64,000 nt of DNA, from NCBI RefSeq assembly GCF_000154725.1, contig NZ_DS544873.1:1503432-1567431 (forward strand), written 5' to 3'. This DNA comes from Kordia algicida OT-1. Lineage in GTDB: Bacteria; Bacteroidota; Bacteroidia; Flavobacteriales; Flavobacteriaceae. Below the pieces are notes generated by a model. That model saw only the letters and a program-made list of their open reading frames with translations, was not told the origin of the DNA and did not search any database. The stretch's first letter is position 1; the number at the start of each line of letters is the position of its first letter. The position numbers and the translations under genes are program-made. Shown here one piece after another: positions 18,011 through 26,105 of the stretch.

Positions 18011-18688
18011 TTATACATTCTGACATTGTGGAACTATTGTCTTTAATGTTTGATTGATAATGGGTGATACAGCACTAGAAATTGCTTCCCGTACTTGTCC
18101 TTTAAAAATTGCCATAGTCATTTCTTCTAAAGGCACTGTAAATTCACTAAAAGCTCCTAATCCACCAACATGTACATTGACATTTCCATAGTTGATTACT
18201 GGCGGACTAAGCATTATAGCCTCTAAACACACCTTTTCTCCATCAATACTAGCAGTAAATGAACCTGTTGATTGCGCTTTTACCGCAGTTACATTCGCTG
18301 AACCGTTAATTCCCGTTGAGCGGTGCAAATATTCACACCTAGCTTGGAACTCACCACCAATATGAGCAGAAAGATTACTTGTTAATGAAGCTGTCATGGC
18401 AACAGTACCTACGAGCTCATTTGGATTGGCTCCTTGATGTGCTGCTGTAATTTGCAACTGATCTATGTGAAAAGAACTCAAACCTACCATGTTAATGATA
18501 TTAAAATTAGTCTCAACTCTGGCATGACAAATTCCCAAATTGATATTACCAGGCGAGTTTACTCTATGCGCAATTTGTCCCCAAGGATCTAGATGATTAC
18601 TCTTTATGGTTCCTTGAATTTCCGAATTAATTTTCGGTAACATATTTTTAATGATACTGTTTAAAACATCTTGGTTTGAATTGCTCAT
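18011..18688 (-). CDS. TULIP-like (group-7 allergen / JHBP-like) lipid-binding protein candidate
   Basis: 225 residues, no signal peptide or membrane segment. An N-terminal amphipathic helix (VLNSIIKNMLPKINSEIQGT) leads to LDPWGQI. A long beta-rich middle follows, then NVHVGGLGAFSEFTVPLEEM and a closing amphipathic helix (MAIFKGQVREAISSAVSPII). This order recalls the animal TULIP fold, especially mite group-7 allergens, which from memory carry DPxxV after the first helix and a GGLS...AIFQDTVRAEMTKVLAP helix at the end. Such proteins bind lipids in a hydrophobic groove. Three Cys (in GICHA, ARCEY, PQCQN) are conspicuous. The match is by eye and function is inferred. It stands alone between repeat-rich spacers. 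Confidence 0.5.
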   Translation of the reverse strand: MSNSNQDVLNSIIKNMLPKINSEIQGTIKSNHLDPWGQIAHRVNSPGNINLGICHARVETNFNIINMVGLSSFHIDQLQITAAHQGANPNELVGTVAMTASLTSNLSAHIGGEFQARCEYLHRSTGINGSANVTAVKAQSTGSFTASIDGEKVCLEAIMLSPPVINYGNVNVHVGGLGAFSEFTVPLEEMTMAIFKGQVREAISSAVSPIINQTLKTIVPQCQNV

Positions 18689-18925
18689 GTTTTATTTTTT
18701 GAAATGGTTAGTGTATCAAATGTAGCCAAATGTTTTTTATATGAAAAGCGTAGAATTACGTAATTTAAAAGTTGTGTATTGTCAGTTGGTCGCTTTGCTC
18801 TGTTGTCGGTTGCGTTGTTAACTCCCTGATTACATCAAAGTATAAACTCATATACTTATAAACGTCATTGTTTGTCAATTTGTTCACTTCACTATTTGTC
18901 TTTTTGTCAATTTGTTTGTTTGGTA

Positions 18926-19029
18926 CGTCATTACGAGGAACGCTAGTGACGTGGTAATCTGCTGCTTCAAAGTTCAAAACTTATACTACGATAAACGGAC
19001 TACCACGTCGTAAACTCCTCGTAGTGACG
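18926..19029. repeat. REP-like inverted repeat
   Basis: The left arm 18926-18959 (CGTCATTACGAGGAACGC...GTGGTAATC) pairs with the right arm 18998-19029 (GACTACCACGTC...CTCGTAGTGACG) around a 38-bp loop. The open frame across this region is an artefact of the repeat. It resembles dispersed palindromic repeats common between flavobacterial genes. Confidence 0.75.
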
Positions 19030-19044
19030 ATTCAAAGAATTCAG

Positions 19045-19077
19045 TATTCGTTATTCGTTATTCGTTATTCGTTATTC
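19045..19077 (+). repeat. Heptanucleotide tandem repeat (TATTCGT)4.7
   Basis: Perfect 7-bp repeat in the spacer just downstream of the small basic gene. Confidence 0.85.
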
Positions 19078-19100
19078 AAAAATACTTTTACATTCTGAAT

Positions 19101-19262
19101 TTATAATTCATCATTTTTAATTTGATTCGCTTTTTGTACAATCGCTTTTCGTCGTGCTTTTGTGGCTTCTTTGTCTGCGCGCTGTTTGTTGAGTTTGCGT
19201 TGTAGCAGTTTGGCGTGTTTGGCTTTGTTTTTGGTATTTTTTTGTCCTTTTGGTTTTGGCAT
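19101..19262 (-). CDS. Small highly basic protein (53 aa)
   Basis: ATG at 19262, stop TAA at 19103-19101. The sequence begins MPKPKGQKNTKNKAKHAK and continues as a Lys/Arg/Gln/Ala-rich helix (LLQRKLNKQRADKEATKARR). There is no signal peptide. The composition is that of a nucleic-acid- or ribosome-associated small protein. I recall similar unnamed basic proteins in Flavobacteriaceae, but no function is known to me. The codons read as coding and the frame is free of repeat sequence. Confidence 0.6.
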   Translation of the reverse strand: MPKPKGQKNTKNKAKHAKLLQRKLNKQRADKEATKARRKAIVQKANQIKNDEL

Positions 19263-19376
19263 TGAGTTAAAGTATAAATTATATCGAATCTATTTTAAAT
19301 TGACTCTTAAGTTTTTTAACAAAAGAAGCACTAAATACTAAATTATAGCTTTCCTTCTTTCTAACAGATTATGTTT

Positions 19377-21209
19377 TTAAAGAGTTAATATTTCTTCTTT
19401 CCTATTTAGCAATTCCAAAATATCATAATAGTGATTTAGAATCTGTTCTCTTTCCCACTTGTGTTCTTTGTTCGTTTTATTATACATGACCAGTTGTTTA
19501 GCTGGTAAATTACTCCTGTAAAACTTCCCTTTTATATCTGCTTTTCCTTTGGGAGACTCATCATTCATTTTAGAATTTCCACTTTTACTCACTAAACATA
19601 AATTCCCTAAACAATCCAATACATCTTCGTTTTCATAATTTGAATGAGATTGTGGTAAATGATGTTCCACAGAATTTCGATACTTAAACTCAAAGTGAAA
19701 TTTTTCTTTGTTCTCTGTCCAATATAAGTAATCTATAAAATTAAACAAGAAATGTGGAGTTCTCGTACCTTCACTATAAGGTAGTTTTTTTATTAGTTTA
19801 TCATAATTTCTGTTTTCATTAAATAGTTGAATTACTAAACTATTTAATTTGTTTAAATAATCTTTAGGCTTAATTTCTAAATCATCAGCATCATCAAACC
19901 AACTTAAAATTTCTTGTAAATAATTTTTATATTTCTTTGTTCTAAAGGTAACTTGCAACATTGAAAGACACTTAATTATAGGTTCTTGTAAGTCATCAAA
20001 ACTGTTTATGTATTGCAGTCTTCTGTATTTTTTTTTATTTTTTTTATAATAATACATTTTTGGTTTTTGCAAAATCCATTTCGTATTATCTTCAGATTTT
20101 TCGTCTTCAATAACCTTTACTATAAAACGATCAAAAACAACTCTGTAATACAACAGAAAATCAATAAACGTTAGTGGATCTATTTCATCTTCTAAATCTT
20201 CAAACCATTTTAATAACTCATCGCCATTTAAAGGAACATCTTTTTCTTTATCTAAAAAATAAAGCTTTAAAACATGCATTAAAAAGTTAGGGAAATCAAT
20301 GATTGCTTCAAAATCTTCATTTTTATCAAATTTTAAATTGTCTTCTTCTTCCAAGATAGATGTACCAGAAAGAATAGCACTAATACTAATTGAGCCATCA
20401 TCCTCTTTATTTTCTAATTCTTCTTCATCTGTTTCAAAATCATAACCATTGTAATTTTTCCCAAAAAAACAGGTTCTATCTTTTTTAAATAAACGCTGTA
20501 TAGGTGTATTCATTTGTGAACAAGCATCCCATATTTTAGCAAATTGAACAGAGCTCCTTTTTTTGCCCTGTATCTTATCTAAAAGCCTTGCCTTTACTAT
20601 TTCGTGTTCTTCTAGTTGTTCTCCTCTATTATTCATCACTTCAAAGTAATGAGCAACATCAATATCGGAAGGAATTTCAACTTTTACCAATTGCACTTGA
20701 TTGAAAAAATAGTCTTTAAAACCTTTTATAGCATCTTTTGTTAAGTAATCATTAAAGCGAAGTATTTCTGTAGGATCTTTTGCTTTTAAGTCTACGTTTT
20801 CAATATATTCAATGGCCTCATTAAAATGTGATACCAAATGATTTGTGGTCGTCGTTGCGACTGCTCCTCTTTGGTAATATGTACTTAAAAAACTTTCTAC
20901 TTCTGGTCTAGAATCGTATTGTAGCTTAGAGGTTTTAAGTGTTACATCTAATTTTTTTGCTATTAGTGAAAGTGTCGTTAACCGTTGTTGCCCATCTATT
21001 ACTTCAAAGTCTCCATTTTTTCTTTTTAAAACAACTAATGTTCCTATAAAGTAAAAGCTTTCTGGATTTTTAGAGTAGTTCTCATAAATGTCTCTGAGCA
21101 ATTGGTGTATTTCATTATCTGTCCAAGCATAGTTTCTTTGATATAAAGGCACTATGTAGTTGGACTGAAATATTTCGCGAATACTTTTATTTAAATCTTT
21201 TACCTCCAT
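19377..21209 (-). CDS. DUF262 + DUF1524 (GmrSD-like) protein
   Basis: 610 residues. The N-terminal DUF262 (ParB-like nuclease/NTPase fold, as in GmrS) shows IVPLYQRNYAWTDNEI (19-34) and DGQQRLTTLSL starting at Asp72. The C-terminal HNH-like DUF1524 module (as in GmrD) shows VEHHLPQSHSNYENED and LGNLCLVSKSGNSKMNDESP at about 515-560. The middle is long and acidic (EEELENKEDDG). GmrSD-type proteins are type IV restriction enzymes against modified phage DNA; SspE and BrxU share this architecture. Last gene of the restriction island, 5 bp after a second DUF262 gene, so translated with it. Target modification is unknown. Confidence 0.85.
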   Translation of the reverse strand: MEVKDLNKSIREIFQSNYIVPLYQRNYAWTDNEIHQLLRDIYENYSKNPESFYFIGTLVVLKRKNGDFEVIDGQQRLTTLSLIAKKLDVTLKTSKLQYDSRPEVESFLSTYYQRGAVATTTTNHLVSHFNEAIEYIENVDLKAKDPTEILRFNDYLTKDAIKGFKDYFFNQVQLVKVEIPSDIDVAHYFEVMNNRGEQLEEHEIVKARLLDKIQGKKRSSVQFAKIWDACSQMNTPIQRLFKKDRTCFFGKNYNGYDFETDEEELENKEDDGSISISAILSGTSILEEEDNLKFDKNEDFEAIIDFPNFLMHVLKLYFLDKEKDVPLNGDELLKWFEDLEDEIDPLTFIDFLLYYRVVFDRFIVKVIEDEKSEDNTKWILQKPKMYYYKKNKKKYRRLQYINSFDDLQEPIIKCLSMLQVTFRTKKYKNYLQEILSWFDDADDLEIKPKDYLNKLNSLVIQLFNENRNYDKLIKKLPYSEGTRTPHFLFNFIDYLYWTENKEKFHFEFKYRNSVEHHLPQSHSNYENEDVLDCLGNLCLVSKSGNSKMNDESPKGKADIKGKFYRSNLPAKQLVMYNKTNKEHKWEREQILNHYYDILELLNRKEEILTL

Positions 21210-21214
21210 GACTG

Positions 21215-22651
21215 TTAAGATTTTAATTTTGAATAATCGATATCAACCTTAAATTCATCAAAAAAAGAAATTATAATATCTTCTACTTTTACACAAACAA
21301 TGTCTTTTTTTGCTAGTTCTGTTATGGGTCTTAATTCAAAATAGTTTTTACTTTGTGCTATGATTGAAAAAATTGCTGTATCTGAAGGATATTTTGCCAC
21401 AGCAGCATATTTTACTTGCTGTTTTTCTAAGCGCAAGCGATATACAACAGCGTATAGTTCTTTATAGTATTTATGTACACCTTTTTCACCGTATTTATCA
21501 AAAAGTAAGATAATTAGTGATTTATAAAGCTCTCTTAAATATTGGTCGCCTGTTCTATAACTATTTTTATAAAAACATTGTTTCTGATAAAAATTTTTAA
21601 ATTCTTTTAAAAAATAAGGAGTTGCTTTATGAATGAAAAGTTGCTTGTAAATCTCTACATAAGATTCTATATAGTCAAAAAAAGACTTCCCATTGATTAT
21701 GGGTTGATTGATAGAAACAAAATCGTTCACATTAGAAAGATGCTTTTGGTTAAAACGAGATTTTATGCCCTTTACTTGCACTTGTAATCCATTAAAATAG
21801 TTTAAAGCAACTGCATGTAGTAAATTGCTGTTGTGAAATGGATATTCCATTTCTTCCTTCACTTTAATGGTGTGTCCTTTAAATTCTGCTATTTCATTTT
21901 TACTAAAACCAAAAGCTGCTTGCTTTTTGCTCCAGATTCTAGTTCTATACAATTGCTCATTAAACAACTGTTTTAAAACATCTTGTGGTTTGTGTTTCGT
22001 ATTTAATGGATCGATTACAAATCGCGTCGCATTTTCCCAACGTCGATCACTTTCCATTTTATCTTCATTCGTAGCTTGCTCATCTTCCATAGCTCTAATA
22101 TGATAGGCTTTTAAAAGATTATAAGCTTCTAAGCTTTTACCACGACTGTTTTGCGAATCAAACATTTGAAAAGATTCTGATAGTTTGCTAACTCGTACTT
22201 CTACAAACTCACAAAACTTATTGATGTAGTTTAAAAAGTCTGCTTTTTCTTGTGCAATATTTTCTGCTAACCAATACACAATAAAATCATTATTTTTGAG
22301 AATGCATTTTTCAGAATCACTATGGTTAAATTTTAAATTTTCTGATAAAGTAATTGCCTGCTCAGATGCTAACTGACGTAAAATTAGTATTAATGTAGTA
22401 ATGCGTTGTTGTCCATCAATAATTTGAAAACCACTTTCTGGCTTTTTTTTATCTTCATACAGAATAACACTCCCAATTCTATAAGCACTTTTTACTTGTT
22501 TCCAACTCCCATAAATATCTTCTAATAGTTGCAGTACATTTTTTTCTGTCCAACGATAAGGGCGTTGAAAACCTGGTATTTGTAGGTTTTGACTCAATAC
22601 ATCAGTAACCTTCTTTATTTCTGCCTGTATTGTTTTTTCTTGTTTACTCAA
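21215..22651 (-). CDS. DUF262 protein without obvious HNH domain
   Basis: 478 residues. DUF262 motifs are QIPGFQRPYRWTEKNV (24-39) and IIDGQQRITTLILI (Asp79), then MFDSQNSRGKSLEAYNLLKA, typical of the family. The C-terminal half (about 230-478) is Lys/Tyr-rich and helical. I see no His-x-x-Pro/Asn HNH signature like the one at the end of its downstream neighbour, so this copy may act as the sensor/NTPase half or rely on a partner. Fourth from last in the island's reading order is the small gene upstream (47-bp gap). Confidence 0.8.
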   Translation of the reverse strand: MSKQEKTIQAEIKKVTDVLSQNLQIPGFQRPYRWTEKNVLQLLEDIYGSWKQVKSAYRIGSVILYEDKKKPESGFQIIDGQQRITTLILILRQLASEQAITLSENLKFNHSDSEKCILKNNDFIVYWLAENIAQEKADFLNYINKFCEFVEVRVSKLSESFQMFDSQNSRGKSLEAYNLLKAYHIRAMEDEQATNEDKMESDRRWENATRFVIDPLNTKHKPQDVLKQLFNEQLYRTRIWSKKQAAFGFSKNEIAEFKGHTIKVKEEMEYPFHNSNLLHAVALNYFNGLQVQVKGIKSRFNQKHLSNVNDFVSINQPIINGKSFFDYIESYVEIYKQLFIHKATPYFLKEFKNFYQKQCFYKNSYRTGDQYLRELYKSLIILLFDKYGEKGVHKYYKELYAVVYRLRLEKQQVKYAAVAKYPSDTAIFSIIAQSKNYFELRPITELAKKDIVCVKVEDIIISFFDEFKVDIDYSKLKS

Positions 22652-22697
22652 ACCTCAACTGTTTTTTTTTGAATGGTATATTGTTTTTTGAAACAGA

Positions 22698-22937
22698 TTA
22701 CATTGGATGAATAATAACTCGGCTATTATTAATTGCACTTAATGAAACTGACATCGTAGAAAGACAATTTGTAATAGCTTCTAATAATTCCTCTAAATTT
22801 TTAAATTTATCTGACACTAATAAGAAACAAACAAGACACTCGTTAGGACTGTTCCTGTTTAATAAGTTTAACCGAGTTTCATTAGCTAGGTTGCATTTTG
22901 CTAATTGGTCACGTACTTTTATTAATAATTCATCCAT
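22698..22937 (-). CDS. Small unknown protein in the restriction operon (79 aa)
   Basis: 79 residues starting MDELLIKVRDQLAKCNLA. Two helical halves surround CLVCFLLVSDKFKNLEELLE. It lies 11 bp after the hsdS stop and 47 bp before the DUF262 gene, on the same strand, which supports a real operon member. I do not recognise it. It could be a regulator, an adaptor for the DUF262 proteins, or an anti-restriction-like modulator. Confidence 0.55.
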   Translation of the reverse strand: MDELLIKVRDQLAKCNLANETRLNLLNRNSPNECLVCFLLVSDKFKNLEELLEAITNCLSTMSVSLSAINNSRVIIHPM

Positions 22938-22948
22938 AATTATAGCTC

Positions 22949-24610
22949 TTAACTTGTTTCAAAAACCTCCCGCAAACAACTCTGCATCAACTGCGTACTA
23001 TATGCTTGGCTTTGTTGTACTTCTTCTTCGAGTTTATCACATAACTCCATCAATGCATTTACTTTTGCTACGATGGCTTTTTGTTCTTCTAGTGGTGGAA
23101 GTGGAAATGCATATAACTTAACCTTATTTGCAGATAAATTTGGTTGTGCTGAACCGTTATCAAAACGTAATAGTTGTCTCTTCCCTTCAGGACTAATTAA
23201 AAACCGATAAATAAAACCAGAGGAATCTTGTATATAAGCCCTTATTATCATTAATGATGAAGCAATCGCGCCTTTCTTAAATGGTGAAACATAAGCTGTT
23301 TTACCAAATGTTGCACCACGTAGACAATACACTAAATCTCCATCCTGAATTTTACCCCCTCGTAGAATGTCGAATTTATCTTCAGTTATATAGTTCATCT
23401 TTGATTCCGACAATGTTCCGTCTGGATTTATATGCCCTGTATTTATCCATGCAACTCCTTCATCTACGTATTCAGATTTATTTGGATAGTTCTTACCTCT
23501 ATCACCATTAATGAAGGTTGCTAAATCTCCAAAATTTACCCAAACCCAACCTTCAGGCACTTCATACGGAATTTCATCTTTGGTAATTGGTGGTAAGACT
23601 TTTTCCTTTTTTATTTTTTTGGCTGCAATGAGTTGTGCTTTTTCTTCTTGAATTTGTTTAAGGAGTTGGCTGGCATCTTCTGTATCTGGATTATTTACTC
23701 GCCAATTTGCTGTGAGCTTTCCTTGTACGGCTAATTGTAAAACGGTTTCTCGTAACTTTTTAATGTTGGTGGTTTCATTAAAGAAACTTTTAAAATGTTC
23801 TTGTAAAAACTTCCATTCTTGGTTGGCGTTTTTGGTAGTGAGTTGATGTAATGCTGAGGTTACAAAATCTTCTTTTAAACCAATACGTTTTACCGTTAAT
23901 TGCTCTAATTGCTCTACTTCTTTAAACAGGGTTTCTACTACTCTTACGATTTCTTTTTGTTCTTCTAGTGGTGGTAGACAAAATGCTTTTAATTTTAATA
24001 AACTGTAATGACGTGCATAACCTTTATTAGATAAATCAAAAAAAGAAATATGTAAATAAAAAAACTGTGAATCAATACCATCATATGGGTTAAGTATTTT
24101 AGTCCCATCTGCCCCAATGATGAAATCAAAATCAATAAATTTAACTTGTCTTGTATGGTCTCCAAATACAACGACTGGTTTGGCTAATTTTAATAATTTA
24201 CTTTCATCATCACTATAACCATCTATTTTATTTTTGCCTTGTGAAACAATTGGATATTTACCTCTCTCATTATAATTTTTGGATTTGATTTGATTTGATT
24301 TCCCACCAATTGTATAATAAAACTCAGTTATGTTTTTTGAAATCCAAGTTTCAGGAATTTTAAAACTTACTTCTTCTTTTAAAAATTCCTTTTTAGCAAT
24401 TTCTTTCCTAGCAATTTTTGACTTAACTAAATCCTCTTTGTTTTTAATTATTTTTTCTAATAATTCTGAAGCAGGTTCAATATCAGGATTTTCTGCTCTC
24501 CAATTCGCAGTCAATTTTCCTTGTATTGCCAATTGTAAAATCAACCCTTTTAGTTCTTGAGCATTTTTAGGACGAATGGTTAGTTCTTTAAAATGTTGTA
24601 GTAGTTTCAT
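22949..24610 (-). CDS. hsdS: Type I restriction-modification specificity subunit HsdS
   Basis: 553 residues with two target-recognition domains. The central repeats are duplicated: LILQLAIQGKLTANWR (about 25-40) and TVLQLAVQGKLTANWR (about 290). Each TRD ends in LPPLEEQKEIV or LPPLEEQKAIV followed by a coiled-coil spacer. Each TRD reads one half of a bipartite DNA site and guides HsdM and HsdR. Both halves are full length. It follows hsdM after a 41-bp gap that contains a small hairpin. Confidence 0.95.
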   Translation of the reverse strand: MKLLQHFKELTIRPKNAQELKGLILQLAIQGKLTANWRAENPDIEPASELLEKIIKNKEDLVKSKIARKEIAKKEFLKEEVSFKIPETWISKNITEFYYTIGGKSNQIKSKNYNERGKYPIVSQGKNKIDGYSDDESKLLKLAKPVVVFGDHTRQVKFIDFDFIIGADGTKILNPYDGIDSQFFYLHISFFDLSNKGYARHYSLLKLKAFCLPPLEEQKEIVRVVETLFKEVEQLEQLTVKRIGLKEDFVTSALHQLTTKNANQEWKFLQEHFKSFFNETTNIKKLRETVLQLAVQGKLTANWRVNNPDTEDASQLLKQIQEEKAQLIAAKKIKKEKVLPPITKDEIPYEVPEGWVWVNFGDLATFINGDRGKNYPNKSEYVDEGVAWINTGHINPDGTLSESKMNYITEDKFDILRGGKIQDGDLVYCLRGATFGKTAYVSPFKKGAIASSLMIIRAYIQDSSGFIYRFLISPEGKRQLLRFDNGSAQPNLSANKVKLYAFPLPPLEEQKAIVAKVNALMELCDKLEEEVQQSQAYSTQLMQSCLREVFETS

Positions 24611-24619
24611 AGTTAATAG

Positions 24620-24639
24620 ATTCCTGCCTCCGCAGGAAT
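24620..24639. repeat. Small perfect hairpin between hsdM and hsdS
   Basis: ATTCCTGC, loop CTCC, GCAGGAAT: an 8-bp stem between the hsdM stop and the hsdS start. It could be a dispersed mini-repeat or could tune the HsdM:HsdS ratio; there is no T-run, so not a terminator. Confidence 0.55.
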
Positions 24640-24651
24640 GAAAAGGCGGTT

Positions 24652-26082
24652 TTACTTTAGAGCTTCAGTTAATACATTGATAATTTCGTCTTGTATGCTA
24701 GAAATTTTAGTTTCCGTAGTTCTGAATTTTTCTAATAGTATTTCTGGGCTTTCTAAAGTATCGGCTTCTTGATGTGGGTTTTTGATATCTAGGTTGTAAT
24801 TGCGTTTTTTAATCTCGTCTATAGAAACTTTCCAAGCAAATTTATTTTCTACACGTTGGTGCCACCATTTTTTTTCTACCTCAAATTCTTTAATGTTAAT
24901 TGGTTTGGTTTTGTTATAGCTTTTGGCACCTTTTGGGTATTGATGTTCGTAATACCAAACTTCTTTGGTGGGTGTGCCTTTTTCAAAAAACAACAAGTTG
25001 GTTTTTATACCTGTGTAAGGGTTAAATACGCCATTGGGTAAACGTACAATGGTATGCAGGTTGCATTTGTGTAACAATTCTTCTTTTAGGCGTGTTTTCA
25101 TGCCTTCGCCAAATAATGTACCATCTGGCAATACAATGGCACAACGTCCTTTGTCTTTTAAAAGCTTAATGATTAAGGCTAAGAATAAATCGGCAGTTTC
25201 TTTGGTTCTAAATTTTTTAGGGAAATTGGTTTCGGTACCATCTTCTTCAACTCCTCCAAAAGGTGGATTAGACAAAATAATATCAAGTTTGTCTTTGGCG
25301 CCCCAATCTGCATAAGGTTTGCTTAGTAAATTGTCTCTGCGTACTACTGGCAAATCAAAACCGTGCAACATTAAGTTGGTCGTACATAATAAGTGTGGCA
25401 ATGGTTTTTTCTCAATACCACGTATCGATTTTTGTAATACGTCTCTATCTTTTGGTGTTTTTACTTGATTACGGACTGCATCAATTGTACAGGTTAAGAA
25501 TCCACCTGTACCACATGCAGGATCTAGTACGCTTTCTCCTAGTTGCGGATTTACCATATCTACCATAAACTGTGTTACCGCTCTTGGTGTGTAATATTCC
25601 CCAGAAGAACCTGCCGATTGCAGGTCTTTTAGTATGGTTTCGTAGATATCGTTGAATAGATGACGTTCTGTAGTACTGTTAAAATCAATTTCATTAATCA
25701 CATTGATAACCTGACGAAACAGTGTTCCGTTTTTCATGTAGTTATAGGTATCTTCAAAAACCGAACGTATAATTTTTGCTTGTGGACTTATGGTAATATC
25801 CAACTCTTTTAAGGTAGGGAACAACTCGTTTTCTATAAACTCCATTAAGGGATCGCCTGTGAGTCCTTCATCGTCTGCTGCCCAGTTTTGCCATTTTAGG
25901 TGTTCTGGTATTGGCGACTCGTAATTGTCTATGGTGATTTCCCATTCTTCTTCTTTATCGGCAAATATTTTCATAAAAAGCATCCACACCATTTGCGAAA
26001 TGCGTTGTGCGTCACCATCGACTCCTGTGTCTTTACGCATGATATCGCGTATGCCTTTTATGTTGGTTGTAATGTTACTCAT
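24652..26082 (-). CDS. hsdM: Type I restriction-modification DNA methyltransferase HsdM
   Basis: 476 residues. N-terminal HsdM helical domain (IKGIRDIMRKDTGVDGDAQR) followed by the N6-adenine methylase core: SAM-binding VLDPACGTGGFL and catalytic NPPFGG (the NPPF/Y motif). GEYYTPRAVTQFMVDM is characteristic of the family. It methylates the site chosen by HsdS and so protects the host. It sits between a DUF262 gene (23 bp upstream) and hsdS. Confidence 0.97.
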   Translation of the reverse strand: MSNITTNIKGIRDIMRKDTGVDGDAQRISQMVWMLFMKIFADKEEEWEITIDNYESPIPEHLKWQNWAADDEGLTGDPLMEFIENELFPTLKELDITISPQAKIIRSVFEDTYNYMKNGTLFRQVINVINEIDFNSTTERHLFNDIYETILKDLQSAGSSGEYYTPRAVTQFMVDMVNPQLGESVLDPACGTGGFLTCTIDAVRNQVKTPKDRDVLQKSIRGIEKKPLPHLLCTTNLMLHGFDLPVVRRDNLLSKPYADWGAKDKLDIILSNPPFGGVEEDGTETNFPKKFRTKETADLFLALIIKLLKDKGRCAIVLPDGTLFGEGMKTRLKEELLHKCNLHTIVRLPNGVFNPYTGIKTNLLFFEKGTPTKEVWYYEHQYPKGAKSYNKTKPINIKEFEVEKKWWHQRVENKFAWKVSIDEIKKRNYNLDIKNPHQEADTLESPEILLEKFRTTETKISSIQDEIINVLTEALK

Positions 26083-26105
26083 GTATGGTTATTCTCTTTA
26101 TTTTT

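Noticed and set aside
18765-18977. 70-residue minus-strand open frame
   Set aside because: Its codons run through the REP-like inverted repeat (DYHVTSVPRNDV is the translated repeat) and simple repeats; no ribosome-binding site or family signal.
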